Source: CAG-791 sp963596015
GTDB lineage: Bacteria > Bacillota > Clostridia > Lachnospirales > Lachnospiraceae
Assembly (NCBI GenBank): GCA_963596015.1
Contig: CAVBJS010000001.1
Coordinates: 62,001 to 126,000, forward strand
DNA: 64,000 bases
Direction: 5' to 3'
Below are positions 8,229-16,985 of this stretch, piece by piece; within the stretch, counting starts at the first letter, position 1; every line of letters begins with the position of its first letter. The notes beneath the pieces are model-generated. The model was not told the DNA's origin, searched no databases, and worked only from the letters and a program-made list of their open reading frames with translations. The position numbers and the translations under genes were made by a program.

Positions 8229-10919
8229 CTAGTCTGCCCCTTTCTTGTAATGTCCCGTGGTATATTTTGCCACCGGAAAAGGCATCTCCCAGCCTTGTCT
8301 GTCCTGCTTCTCCACAGCGCCGACGTACCAGTCCAGCACAGCCTTCATTTCCTTTTCCTTCTCCGTGGTAAAGCTGCAAAGAAGGATCCTTCTTTCCTTT
8401 AAGAAGGCATCATTTCCAAAGCCATGCAAAGACAAGGGCACGCTGTTATAGATGATATTGGTACAAAATCCGCAAAAACAACGCACCGGAAGCTTTTCTC
8501 CCATGCGGTCGGTCAAAGTCCAGAAATCCCCTTCTGTGCCGTCACATCTGGCGCTTGTCTTTTTGATGCAGTTGGCCGTGATCATCATAGGAAGTCTGCC
8601 ATAGACTGTCAGGATCCCCTGTGCCTGTCTGTGGGGCTGCAACATGTTTGTTTCCATCTTATCCGGCTGCTGATCAAAAACCTGTCGCAGCTCCCGTCTG
8701 TTTAATTCCAACGGAAAGATGGTGTCTGTACAATGGGAAAGGAGCAATTCTCTGCTCTCCCTGTTCCACTGATACAGACCGCTGTCGGCGATCATGATGC
8801 CCCGGTAATGACGTTCCCGCAAAAACTGTAATTCCTCCAGCGTCCGCACCAGCACACCGTCGTAGCTGCGTTCCTGCAACTGTTGCCAGGCCTTTTCCAT
8901 CCACTTGTGATGGAAAGTGCGGTATACGTAGGGAAGTCCCAGCAGGTAAAGAGGTCTTTGCGGCTGCCTGTTTTCCTCGCCGGACTGCCCTTCATTCTCG
9001 CCGGGCTGTAGGCTTTTCTCACCGCAAGCCGTTTCCCATCTTTTTCCTTCTTCGCCTGTATCGTCACCAGCTGCCAGAAAAAGGCCGCTATCATCGATCA
9101 CCCCGGCTACCCCCGGGTGCATGCAGGCGATCTCCCACTGCATGGCATTGACCGTTTGGACCCAGATGCGCTGCGTTTTTCCGGTTACAGAAAGCAAAGT
9201 CTCTTCTCTTGTATTTTCTCTTGTATTTTCTCTTGTATTTTCTATTGTATCTTCATCCGTCTTTTCTACGGTCTCTGCTTCTGTCTTTACCGCTGTCCTT
9301 AACGCTGTCTCTTGGATTGTCTCTTCGGCCGCCTTCTCTGCGATCTCGTCTACTGTCTTTTCTACTGCTTTTTCTGCTGCCTTCTCTGCAGCAGATTCAT
9401 TTTTCTGCTGCGTTGCTTTTTGCAACGTTTCATTTTCCTGCTGCATCGCCATGAGATTATGACGAAGCACTGCTTCCTCCATAGCCTGCAGTCCTTCTCT
9501 TCGCAGCGCATTTAAAGAAGCCACCGGCAGGAAAACCTGTCCCTGTATCGTAACCTTCAGATCTTCAAAAATAAAAGGCGTATCCCCAGTCTTAAAAAGT
9601 CTTTTCCTTACTTCCGCTTCTTCCATAGGTCTGGACTTTGCGGACTGTACTTCGTCACCTGTCACCTGAACTGTCAGCGTCAGGGATTCCTGCTTGTTTA
9701 CCTTAAGTTCCAGCTTAGCCGGCTCTCCGGCCTGTAAATAAGCCTCACCCTGCACAGGAATTTTAAGTCCGCTGTTTAAATAGGTCTCCCGGATCTCTTT
9801 AAGAAGCTCCTCATCAGCACCCGAATATCCCGGCTTTCCCATGGTAACCATATCGGGACCGTTCTTCTGATGATAATAGCCTGTGTTCAGATCCGTACGC
9901 AGATAGAGTTTTTGCAAAAGCCGCCGATCCCCGGGCTCCACCTTCCATGCGCGGACCTTTCCTTCGCTTTTTGCTGCCATATAGCGGTCAATATACTTGC
10001 GGTATATGGCCGTAACTCCCGCTGCATATTCCGGCTTTTTCATACGACCTTCGATCTTAAAGGAAGAGATCCCTGCCTCGATCAGTTCGGGCAGGATATC
10101 CAGGGTACAAAGATCCTTCATGGAAAGAGGATAGGTCTCTCCTGGTATCTCTTTCCACGCTTTCTTTCCTTTTTTTGCCGTCTCGGTTCCCGCTGCCTTT
10201 CCCTGCTCGTCCAGGATCCGATAGGGAAGCCGGCAGGGCTGGGCACAGCGGCCCCGGTTGCCGCTCCTGCCTCCTATGAGACTGGAAAAAAGGCATTTAC
10301 CGGAATAGCAATAGCACATGGCACCGTGGATAAAGGTCTCCAGCTCAATTCCGGTTTCCCCTCGCAGAGTGCTGATCTCCTCTAAGGAAAGCTCCCTGGC
10401 AGGCACCACCCGGCATACACCCTGTTCCTGTAAAAAGCGGACTGCCTCCGCGCCTGTCACCGACATCTGGGTGCTGGCATGCAAAGAAAGGGTCGGACAG
10501 GCCTTCCCGAGGGCGCGAAGCACCCCCAGATCCTGCACAATGACCCCATCTAAGTTTCCCTCTGCCACCAGATCCGATACAAATTCCACCAGTCCCGGCA
10601 GCTCACTTTCCCTGGTCAGGGTATTTACCGTCAGATAGATCCTTTTGCCAAACAGATGCGCCTCCCGCAGCGCCGTCAAAAGCTCTTCTTTGGTAAAATT
10701 GACGGCATAGGCTCTGGCGCCGTATTGCTCACCGGCTAAATACACCGCATCGGCGCCGGCCCGCAATGCGCCCCGAAAGGCCTCCATACTGCCGGCGGGT
10801 GCCAGTAATTCCGGCGCTTTATGAACATCAAAGGGGCTGCCGGCCGGCCGCCCCTCTTTATGTAAAGTATGTATAAATTCTTCTTTCATCGCTTTATCTG
10901 ACAATCTTGCCATGCACAT
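8229..10919 (-). CDS. Peptidase U32 family protein, RlhA/TrhP-type with DUF3656-like C-terminus
   Basis: An 896-residue U32 protein. Characterised U32 members (RlhA, TrhP) are not peptidases in practice but hydroxylate rRNA or tRNA bases with prephenate and an Fe-S cluster. The barrel region (residues 30-330) carries PELLAPAGSMEAFRGALRAG and the U32 signature ETFIHGAMCYCYSGKC followed by GRCAQPC, supplying the cysteine cluster. A long C-terminal part resembles the DUF3656 extension. Residues about 500-580 are low complexity (EKAAEKAVEKTVDE, then repeated TREN). No good RBS precedes ATG 10919; MAR (10913) or MKEEF (10889) could be the start. It sits 12 nt after zapA. Confidence 0.85.
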   Translation of the reverse strand: MCMARLSDKAMKEEFIHTLHKEGRPAGSPFDVHKAPELLAPAGSMEAFRGALRAGADAVYLAGEQYGARAYAVNFTKEELLTALREAHLFGKRIYLTVNTLTRESELPGLVEFVSDLVAEGNLDGVIVQDLGVLRALGKACPTLSLHASTQMSVTGAEAVRFLQEQGVCRVVPARELSLEEISTLRGETGIELETFIHGAMCYCYSGKCLFSSLIGGRSGNRGRCAQPCRLPYRILDEQGKAAGTETAKKGKKAWKEIPGETYPLSMKDLCTLDILPELIEAGISSFKIEGRMKKPEYAAGVTAIYRKYIDRYMAAKSEGKVRAWKVEPGDRRLLQKLYLRTDLNTGYYHQKNGPDMVTMGKPGYSGADEELLKEIRETYLNSGLKIPVQGEAYLQAGEPAKLELKVNKQESLTLTVQVTGDEVQSAKSRPMEEAEVRKRLFKTGDTPFIFEDLKVTIQGQVFLPVASLNALRREGLQAMEEAVLRHNLMAMQQENETLQKATQQKNESAAEKAAEKAVEKTVDEIAEKAAEETIQETALRTAVKTEAETVEKTDEDTIENTRENTRENTREETLLSVTGKTQRIWVQTVNAMQWEIACMHPGVAGVIDDSGLFLAAGDDTGEEGKRWETACGEKSLQPGENEGQSGEENRQPQRPLYLLGLPYVYRTFHHKWMEKAWQQLQERSYDGVLVRTLEELQFLRERHYRGIMIADSGLYQWNRESRELLLSHCTDTIFPLELNRRELRQVFDQQPDKMETNMLQPHRQAQGILTVYGRLPMMITANCIKKTSARCDGTEGDFWTLTDRMGEKLPVRCFCGFCTNIIYNSVPLSLHGFGNDAFLKERRILLCSFTTEKEKEMKAVLDWYVGAVEKQDRQGWEMPFPVAKYTTGHYKKGAD
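9204..9252 (-). repeat. 12-bp tandem repeat inside the U32 gene
   Basis: Plus-strand unit CTCTTGTATTTT occurs about four times, coding for the repeated TREN/IENT residues in the acidic low-complexity insert. The period is a multiple of three, so copy changes keep the frame. Confidence 0.8.
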
Positions 10920-10931
10920 AGTGCAGCTGTT

Positions 10932-11375
10932 CTATGAATGCACTACTGCAGGAAGCGTATCCTGATGCTGCTTTTGGGCACTTTTTAATTCCGTCTCCAG
11001 CTGAATGATCTTTCTGGCAGCTTCTTCCTTCTCTGTCACCAAAGTCCGGTATGCCTTCTCTGTATTTTCCAGTTTCATCTGAGCAGCGATCAGCTCCCGC
11101 TTTAAGTTATACAGATCCTTTTCCTTGACATCAATGTCTTCTTCCAGGAGCTTTGCATCGCTCTGGGCTTTGAAATAATCATCCGCCACATTGATGTTCA
11201 ACAGGATGTTCTGCATATCCAGCGGAAGTCTGCTGTAGGAAGCATTCTGAGAAATCTCTGAAATCTTTCCATTTATATAGGAAGCAACCTTCTGCAGGTA
11301 CTCCTCACTCTCATAGCCGCTGAGCGTATATACTTTTCCGCCGATCACAACTTCGCAGTCAACTTTTCCTTCCAA
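10932..11375 (-). CDS. zapA: Cell division protein ZapA
   Basis: A 147-residue ZapA-type protein that binds and bundles FtsZ at the division ring. The N-terminal ZapA fold (about residues 5-70: CEVVIGGKVYTLSGYESEEYLQKVASYING) is followed by a long coiled coil (about 75-140). The start is TTG at 11375, because GAGG stands 9 nt upstream and the next codons read EGKVDCE. It has its own promoter (11412-11441) after ruvB. In this lineage zapA precedes U32 genes regularly. Confidence 0.92.
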   Translation of the reverse strand: MEGKVDCEVVIGGKVYTLSGYESEEYLQKVASYINGKISEISQNASYSRLPLDMQNILLNINVADDYFKAQSDAKLLEEDIDVKEKDLYNLKRELIAAQMKLENTEKAYRTLVTEKEEAARKIIQLETELKSAQKQHQDTLPAVVHS

Positions 11376-11411
11376 TGTTTTACCCTCGTTCTTCTTTTAA
11401 TGCTGCCATAT

Positions 11412-11441
11412 ATTATATATCCTACAAAAGGACCGTTGCAA
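11412..11441 (-). promoter_or_regulatory. SigA-type promoter of zapA-U32
   Basis: Minus strand TTGCAA (11436-11441), 18-nt spacer, TATAAT (11412-11417), predicting a start near 11405 and a 30-nt leader. The -35 overlaps an inverted repeat AAGGAAAATC / GATTTCCTT (11440-11463) that follows ruvB. Confidence 0.7.
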
Positions 11442-11474
11442 GGAAAATCGATGGGATTTCCTTTGTGGTTTTGG

Positions 11475-12488
11475 TTATTCTTTAAGCAGCTCCCCCGGGA
11501 TCGTCAGTCCCAAATGGCTGTAGGTCTTGGCCGTAACCACCCGTCCTCTGGGAGTCCGGTTGATCAGTCCGTTCTGCAAAAGGTACGGCTCTACCACGTC
11601 CTCGATAGTACCCGCATCCTCTCCCAGAGAGGCAGCCAGGGTATCGAGGCCTGCCGGACCTCCTCCGAATTTCTCGATCAGGGTAAGCAGGATATTTCTG
11701 TCCATCCGGTCCAATCCCAGCTTATCTACATCCATCAGATCCAGGGCTGTTCTGGCAGTCTCCTCCGTGATGACACCGTCAAAACGGACCTGGGCATAAT
11801 CCCGCACTCTTTTTAAAATGCGGTTGGCCAGTCTGGGGGTTCCGCGGCTGCGTCTGGCCATTTCCTCCGCGCCTCCATCCTCCAAAGGCACATCCAGAAT
11901 GGCTGCGGAATGAAACAGGATCTGTTTTAATTCCGGAATGGTATAAAACTCCAGCCTGTGGATCATGCCGAACCGATCTCTTAAAGGAGCAGACAAAAGT
12001 CCTGCTCTGGTGGTGGCGCCTACCAGGGTGAATTTAGGCAGATCAAGGCGAATGGACTTAGCCCCTGCCCCTTTGCCGATCATAATATCGATGGCAAAAT
12101 CCTCCATGGCGGGATACAGAACCTCTTCCACCTGCTTGTTCAAACGATGGATCTCGTCGATAAAAAGCACGTCCCCTTCCTGCAGTCCGTTAAGGATCGC
12201 CGCCATCTCTCCCGGCTTTTCAATAGCCGGTCCGCTGGTGATCTTTACATTGACCCCCATCTCGTTGGCAATGATACAGGAAAGTGTGGTCTTGCCAAGT
12301 CCCGGAGGGCCATAGAAAAGCACGTGATCCAGTGCTTCCTTTCGCTGTCTGGCTGCCTCGATGGAGATCGACAGATTTTCCTTGATCTTCGCCTGCCCGA
12401 TATAATCTGCCAGCTTCTGAGGGCGAAGGGAACCTTCGATGGGCACATCCTCCTGGGTAAAGCTGGTCTCTATCATTCTTTTTTCCAT
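11475..12488 (-). CDS. ruvB: Holliday junction branch migration DNA helicase RuvB
   Basis: A 337-residue AAA+ motor that, with RuvA, drives branch migration of Holliday junctions. Walker A is GPPGLGKTT (about residue 60), Walker B LFIDEIHRL (about 110), sensor region GATTRAGLLSAPLRDRFG, and a winged-helix C-terminus ending PRGRVVTAKTYSHLG. Length is normal. It follows ruvA by 29 nt in the TPR-ruvA-ruvB operon; the RBS GGGGA is modest. Confidence 0.97.
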   Translation of the reverse strand: MEKRMIETSFTQEDVPIEGSLRPQKLADYIGQAKIKENLSISIEAARQRKEALDHVLFYGPPGLGKTTLSCIIANEMGVNVKITSGPAIEKPGEMAAILNGLQEGDVLFIDEIHRLNKQVEEVLYPAMEDFAIDIMIGKGAGAKSIRLDLPKFTLVGATTRAGLLSAPLRDRFGMIHRLEFYTIPELKQILFHSAAILDVPLEDGGAEEMARRSRGTPRLANRILKRVRDYAQVRFDGVITEETARTALDLMDVDKLGLDRMDRNILLTLIEKFGGGPAGLDTLAASLGEDAGTIEDVVEPYLLQNGLINRTPRGRVVTAKTYSHLGLTIPGELLKE

Positions 12489-12517
12489 TATAATCCCCGT
12501 TTGATCCGGAAAGCTTC

Positions 12518-13147
12518 CTATAACATCAGCTTAAGGGCCGCTTTCAGAAGGGTCTCCGTATCTGCCTCCGGCGCACTGCCGGCGGCACTGCGCACCGCCT
12601 TAAGAGCCTCCGTTCTTCCATAGCCCAAAGCCACCAGTGCCTCTGCCGCTTCCGTCCGCACATCTCTGTTTTCCGCACTGTCTCCGGCACTGCCTCCACC
12701 GGAAGGAATATGCAGCACGGCGCCGCTCTCATCCTCTTCTCCCGGCATCTTTAGTTTATCCCGCAGGTCCAGGATCAAACGCTCCGCCGTCTTTTTGCCG
12801 ATGCCCGGTGCTCTGGCAATAGACTTGGCATCTCCTGCCAGAATAGCAAAGCGCAGATCATCGCTGCTCATGGCCGACAGGATGGAAAGACCTCCCTTAG
12901 GACCGATTCCGCTGACAGTGATCAGCTGCTTAAAAAGCGCCAATTCCTCTTTACTAAGGAAACCATACAGGGCGAACTGATCCTCTCTTACATACATGTA
13001 AGTGAAAAGCTTTGCCTCTTCACCACGCCTCTGCATGCGAGAAGCTGTATCCGGGGAGATCAGCACTTCATAACCGATCCCTCCCACATCCAATACCGCG
13101 CTGTTCTGGGTCACTTCCTCCACGATGCCTTTGACATAAGCGATCAC
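12518..13147 (-). CDS. ruvA: Holliday junction branch migration protein RuvA
   Basis: A 209-residue RuvA, the tetramer that holds the Holliday junction. The N-terminal OB fold starts MIAYVKGIVEEVTQNSAVLDVGG; helix-hairpin-helix segments are at about residues 72-130 (LITVSGIGPKGGLSIL and ARAPGIGKKTAERLI); the RuvB-binding domain III is at about 160-209. Its ATG overlaps the TPR gene stop by 4 nt, so translation is coupled. Confidence 0.97.
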   Translation of the reverse strand: MIAYVKGIVEEVTQNSAVLDVGGIGYEVLISPDTASRMQRRGEEAKLFTYMYVREDQFALYGFLSKEELALFKQLITVSGIGPKGGLSILSAMSSDDLRFAILAGDAKSIARAPGIGKKTAERLILDLRDKLKMPGEEDESGAVLHIPSGGGSAGDSAENRDVRTEAAEALVALGYGRTEALKAVRSAAGSAPEADTETLLKAALKLML

Positions 13148-13863
13148 GCCTTCTTACCTTCTCTTTCTTTTTCCCTGTAAAAGGCCGCCTTCTCCGGATC
13201 TCCTATTGTCTCTGCGATCACTGCACAGTTTTCACACAATAGTCCGTAACCGTCGCCTTTTGCATCCTTCTCTTCCAGCATATGCAATGCCTTTTCGTAT
13301 TCCGCCAGAGCCTGGGCGCTGTGTCCCTGCTTTAGCAGTGCCTCGCCTATGCCGGCTATATTGCTGATCACTCTGGGATCCTGTGCCAGCTCTCCCTTGG
13401 CAAAATGTTCGTTGGAGGCCTTGAAGGCTTCCTCTGCGTTCTCATATTTTTCCGTCGCAAGATAAAACAGTCCCTGATGGCAGAAGCACAAAGCAAAAGC
13501 TTCTTCACTTCCCCCGATCTGTCCCAGCAGACTCTCGCAGCGCCGATAAGTATGCTCTGCTTCCTTTTCCTTCCCCTGCTGCTGATAAATGTCTCCCAAT
13601 TGCAAAAGGACCATGGCAAAATACTCACTCTGGTCCATTTGCAGTTCTTCTAATAGAAGAAGCAGATCGTCGGAAACCGCTTCCGCCTTATCCTGCGCTC
13701 CCAGTATCTGATAAAAGCCCACCATCTGACTGGCGATGGCTGCATATGCCTCATAATTTTTCTCTTCGTCCGCCTGCTTCAGTGCAGACAGAAGCCTTTC
13801 TTCCGCCTCCCGGGTCTTACCTTCCTCCAAAAGGGCGCTGATCTCTGTCATTAGTTCGTTCAT
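13144..13863 (-). CDS. Tetratricopeptide repeat protein upstream of ruvAB
   Basis: A 239-residue all-helical protein with about five to six TPR-like repeats, for example YFAMVLLQLGDIYQQQGKEKEA and NIAGIGEALLKQGHSAQALAEYEKAL. TPR proteins are scaffolds; no partner is known here. The start is ATG 13863, since AGGAAGG stands 5 nt upstream; a longer frame to 13902 reads into the upstream hairpin. It overlaps ruvA by 4 nt. Its RBS lies at the end of a copy of the SD-bearing hairpin repeat (13877-13897). Confidence 0.85.
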   Translation of the reverse strand: MNELMTEISALLEEGKTREAEERLLSALKQADEEKNYEAYAAIASQMVGFYQILGAQDKAEAVSDDLLLLLEELQMDQSEYFAMVLLQLGDIYQQQGKEKEAEHTYRRCESLLGQIGGSEEAFALCFCHQGLFYLATEKYENAEEAFKASNEHFAKGELAQDPRVISNIAGIGEALLKQGHSAQALAEYEKALHMLEEKDAKGDGYGLLCENCAVIAETIGDPEKAAFYREKEREGKKA

Positions 13864-14179
13864 GATTACCTTCCTATACCGCAACATGTCTGCGGCACGC
13901 AAAATATCAAATTCCTTTATATGCCACTTGCCGGTACATCCTCCGGCTCATCCGGAGGAACCTGTGATCGAAGTCTGCCGGATAAACCGGCGGCTGTACT
14001 CTTGCACGCTTAGTCTTTACTTCTCTGCGCATATGAAATAGAATAACACAATTCAATTTTTTATGATATAGTCATTAAGGAACCCAAAGACAGGTGTTAC
14101 AATTTCGCCCCTACCACATAGCCGGTGGCTGCACTGCAACGACAGGTTCCTCATAGTAGTGAAAGGAAACAGACTTATC
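13864..14179. other. Divergent intergenic region between the TPR-ruvAB operon and the phosphatase gene
   Basis: No gene seen. It holds a copy of the SD-bearing hairpin (13877-13897) and a perfect CCTCCGG / CCGGAGG inverted repeat (13940-13958) without T-run, so not a terminator. Promoters for both directions must lie here, but I see none with a good -35. Confidence 0.4.
13877..13897 (-). repeat. SD-bearing hairpin repeat, copy before the TPR gene
   Basis: Minus strand TGCCGCA, loop, TTGCGGTA, then the SD AGGAAGG. Nearly identical over 21 nt to the hairpin before pgeF (40545-40565). Confidence 0.65.
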
Positions 14180-14908
14180 ATGAGACTGGTATTTATCAGA
14201 CATTGCGAACCCAATTATACCATCGACTCCCTCACGGAAAAAGGGTTCCGGGAGGCACAGCTTCTTTCTGAGCGCTTGAAAGACTGGAAAGTGGAACAGT
14301 TCTATGTCTCTCCCCTGGGAAGAGCCAGAGATACCGCCCGCCCCACTTTAGGAAAACTGCACCAGAGCGCCATCACCTATGACTGGATGCAGGAATTCAC
14401 TTATCGGATCGAAGATCCCACCACAGGACGGATCCATGTTCCCTGGGATTACATGCCGGAATACTGGACCAGACAGCAGGAATTCTACGATCCGGAGGCC
14501 TGGCTCTCCCATCCTGCTTTTCTGGAAAATCCTCGGATCGTCCCCGGTTTTCACCGGGTCTGCCGCGGCATCGATGGTGTTCTGGCCCACTATGGTTATA
14601 CGCGAACAGAGCGATTCTACAAGGCAGATCCCGTTCTTACCGCTGATGATGACGATAAGACCATCGTATTCTTCTGCCACCTTGGCATCTCCCTGGTGAT
14701 GATCGGCCATATTCTGGGATTTGCCCCCGTGCAGCTTCAGCAGTGTATCTATCTGCCCCCCAGTTCTGTCACCATCTTAAATGCAGAAAAGGTAGTCCAT
14801 GATAATGCCGCCTTTCGCGCCCAGGTCATCGGAGATACTTCCCACCTGCGCATAGGCGGGGAACCGGTTTCCGCCATGGGCGCCTTTTCCAGAGTGACAT
14901 CCCAGTAA
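14180..14908 (+). CDS. Histidine phosphatase family protein
   Basis: A 242-residue member of the histidine phosphatase (phosphoglycerate-mutase-like) superfamily. The N-terminal MRLVFIRHCEPNYT holds the phosphate-accepting RH motif at residues 7-8, with Cys instead of the usual Gly next to it. YVSPLGRARDTA near residue 45 supplies the second Arg, and VFFCHLGIS near 163 the second catalytic His. Substrate is unknown. Start ATG 14180 fits the family start; a GTG at 14159 is in frame. It is a single plus-strand gene facing leuD, with a shared terminator between them. Confidence 0.88.
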   Translation: MRLVFIRHCEPNYTIDSLTEKGFREAQLLSERLKDWKVEQFYVSPLGRARDTARPTLGKLHQSAITYDWMQEFTYRIEDPTTGRIHVPWDYMPEYWTRQQEFYDPEAWLSHPAFLENPRIVPGFHRVCRGIDGVLAHYGYTRTERFYKADPVLTADDDDKTIVFFCHLGISLVMIGHILGFAPVQLQQCIYLPPSSVTILNAEKVVHDNAAFRAQVIGDTSHLRIGGEPVSAMGAFSRVTSQ

Positions 14909-14954
14909 AGATCAAAAGAAATACACCGGGATCAAACGAAATATACCGGATACT

Positions 14955-15011
14955 GAACAAATACAAAAAGAGTCCTCTCTGTAAAGGAGAAGGCTCTTTT
15001 TGTATTTGTTC
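14955..15011. terminator. Bidirectional terminator between phosphatase gene and leuD
   Basis: A perfect 18-bp stem (GAACAAATACAAAAAGAG at 14955-14972 with its complement at 14994-15011) brings an A-run and T-run to both sides, so it can end transcription from both convergent genes. Confidence 0.9.
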
Positions 15012-15019
15012 CTATTTCT

Positions 15020-15062
15020 GTTACCGGTCAGGCCGTGCCGCCCGGCCGGTGTCTGAAGGGTG
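15020..15062. repeat. Dispersed palindrome family, copy E (fragment)
   Basis: GTTACCGGTCAGG, then GCCGCCCGGCCGG, then GTCTGAAGGGTG; matches the right arm of the 195-bp copy at 18773-18967 in order and spacing. Confidence 0.5.
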
Positions 15063-15089
15063 TTTTTTGTCCGTGTTATTCCGCGCTGC

Positions 15090-15581
15090 TTATGCCTGGC
15101 TGTTGATATAATTGATCAGACCGCCTTCGTCGATGATCTTCTGCATAAAGGGCGGGAATGCCTGTCCCTGGAAGGTCTCTCCGGTGGTCTCATCGGTGAT
15201 CAGGCCGCTGTCAAAGTCGATGGAAACCTGGTCTCCGGCCTTGATATGCTTGGGCGCCTCTGCACATTCGATAATGGGCAGTCCGATGTTAATGGCATTG
15301 CGGTAGAAGATTCTGGCAAAGCTCTCTGCGATAACGCAGGAAATGCCGGAAGCCTTGATGGCGATGGGCGCATGCTCACGGGAGGAACCGCAGCCGAAGT
15401 TCTTATCTGCTACGATGATATCGCCCTTCTTGACCTGGTGTACAAACTCCTTGTCGATATCCTCCATGCAGTGGGATGCTAACTCTGCATGGTCGGTGGT
15501 ATTTAAATATCTTGCCGGAATGATAACGTCTGTATCTACATTATCTCCATAACGAAAAACGGATCCTTTTGCTGATACCAT
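15090..15581 (-). CDS. leuD: 3-isopropylmalate dehydratase small subunit
   Basis: A 163-residue small subunit of isopropylmalate isomerase, which with LeuC converts 2- to 3-isopropylmalate in leucine synthesis. The swivelling-domain motif FGCGSSREHAPIAIKA is at about residues 63-78, and VDTDVIIPARYL near residue 15. Length fits the short, LeuCD-type-2 class. It starts 14 nt after leuC with AGAGGAG 6 nt before the ATG, and is the last gene of the ilv-leu block. Confidence 0.96.
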   Translation of the reverse strand: MVSAKGSVFRYGDNVDTDVIIPARYLNTTDHAELASHCMEDIDKEFVHQVKKGDIIVADKNFGCGSSREHAPIAIKASGISCVIAESFARIFYRNAINIGLPIIECAEAPKHIKAGDQVSIDFDSGLITDETTGETFQGQAFPPFMQKIIDEGGLINYINSQA

Positions 15582-15595
15582 ATCTGTCTCCTCTT

Positions 15596-16855
15596 CTACA
15601 GCTCAGAAGGCTGTGAAATCTTGCCGGTCACGGCACTGGCTGCAGCTACTGCAGGGCTTGCCAGATAGACCTCAGACTTTACATGTCCCATACGTCCTAC
15701 AAAGTTGCGGTTGGTGGTGGATACGCAGCGCTCTCCCTCTGCTAAAATGCCCATGTATCCGCCAAGACAGGGGCCGCAGGTAGGGGTGCTGACCACAGCG
15801 CCGGCCTCGATAAAGATCTTTAACAGACCCTCTTCCATAGCCTGCAGATATACGCTCTGGGTAGCAGGGATCACGATGCAGCGCACGCCCTGGGCCACCT
15901 TTCTGCCCTTTAAGATCTCTGCCGCTGCCCGGATGTCACTGATACGACCGTTGGTGCAGGAACCGATGACTACCTGGTCGATCTTGATCTCCGGCATGTC
16001 ATCAAAAGTATGGGTGTTTTCCGGCAGGTGCGGGAAGGATACGGTGGACTTAATGGTGGAAAGGTCGATGTCGTAAACTGCAGTATATTCCGCATCCGCA
16101 TCCGCCTCATAAACCTTGCCTGCCCGCTGGCTGTGTTCCTTCATGTATGCCTCGGTCTTTTCGTCTACAGGGAAGATACCGTTTTTCGCGCCGGCCTCGA
16201 TAGCCATGTTGGCAATGGTGAAACGATCATCCATGGAAAGGCTAGCCACGCCATCGCCGGTAAATTCCATAGACTGGTATCTGGCACCGTCTACACCGAT
16301 CATGCCGATGATATGCAGGATCACATCCTTGCCGCTGACCCACTTGGGAAGGCTTCCGCTTAAACGGAATAAGATAGCACTGGGTACTTTAAACCAGGCC
16401 TTGCCGGTAGCCATGCCTGCAGCCATGTCCGTGCTGCCTACACCGGTGGAAAATGCACCTACTGCACCGTAAGTACAGGTGTGAGAGTCTGCGCCGATGA
16501 TGGCATCTCCGGGAGCTGTCAGTCCTTTTTCCGGAAGCAGTGCATGCTCAATACCCATCTGCCCTACTTCAAAATAGTTGGTAATATCATTTTTCTTTGC
16601 AAATGCCCGGACGCACTGACAGTTTTCTGCTGACTTAATGTCCTTGTTGGGCACGAAATGATCCGGCACCAGGGCGATCTTGTCCTTGTCAAAGACTCCG
16701 TTTTTGCTGAATTTGTCCATTTCCTTGATGGCAACAGGGCTGGTAATGTCGTTGCCAAGTACCAGATCCAGGTTTGCCTCGATCAGCTGACCGGCTTCCA
16801 CATGATCCAATCCCGCATGTGCCGCAAGAATCTTCTGCGTCATTGTCATTCCCAT
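15596..16855 (-). CDS. leuC: 3-isopropylmalate dehydratase large subunit
   Basis: A 419-residue large subunit of isopropylmalate isomerase with a [4Fe-4S] cluster. Cluster ligands are in VIGSCTNGR (about residue 297) and PTCGPCLGG (about 356-364). DSHTCTYGAVGAFSTGVGSTD is the substrate-binding block. Length (about 420) is that of the archaeal/clostridial class rather than the 466-residue class. AGGAGG precedes ATG 16855. An intrinsic terminator (16877-16908) ends only 22 nt before the start, between ilvC and leuC. Confidence 0.96.
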   Translation of the reverse strand: MGMTMTQKILAAHAGLDHVEAGQLIEANLDLVLGNDITSPVAIKEMDKFSKNGVFDKDKIALVPDHFVPNKDIKSAENCQCVRAFAKKNDITNYFEVGQMGIEHALLPEKGLTAPGDAIIGADSHTCTYGAVGAFSTGVGSTDMAAGMATGKAWFKVPSAILFRLSGSLPKWVSGKDVILHIIGMIGVDGARYQSMEFTGDGVASLSMDDRFTIANMAIEAGAKNGIFPVDEKTEAYMKEHSQRAGKVYEADADAEYTAVYDIDLSTIKSTVSFPHLPENTHTFDDMPEIKIDQVVIGSCTNGRISDIRAAAEILKGRKVAQGVRCIVIPATQSVYLQAMEEGLLKIFIEAGAVVSTPTCGPCLGGYMGILAEGERCVSTTNRNFVGRMGHVKSEVYLASPAVAAASAVTGKISQPSEL

Positions 16856-16876
16856 GACAGTTCTCCTCCTTCGTAT

Positions 16877-16908
16877 AAAAAAGGGAATGTCGTTTTCGCG
16901 ACATTCCC
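16877..16908 (-). terminator. Intrinsic terminator between ilvC and leuC
   Basis: Minus strand GGGAATGTCG / CGACATTCCC, perfect 10-bp stem with a 6-nt loop, followed by six T. It lies 78 nt after the ilvC stop and 22 nt before the leuC start. There is no room for a promoter after it, so leuCD expression must come by read-through or regulated antitermination. Confidence 0.85.
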
Positions 16909-16985
16909 CTGCATACGTAATTTAAAATCGCAGCTTCGAATGCCACAGCTAAACGCCATGGCAAATAAACCGGAAACGATGGCGA

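Noticed and set aside
16689..16964. Open frame on the minus strand across the ilvC-leuC terminator as a leucine leader peptide
   Set aside because: It has no run of Leu codons, runs out of frame into leuC and lacks an RBS.
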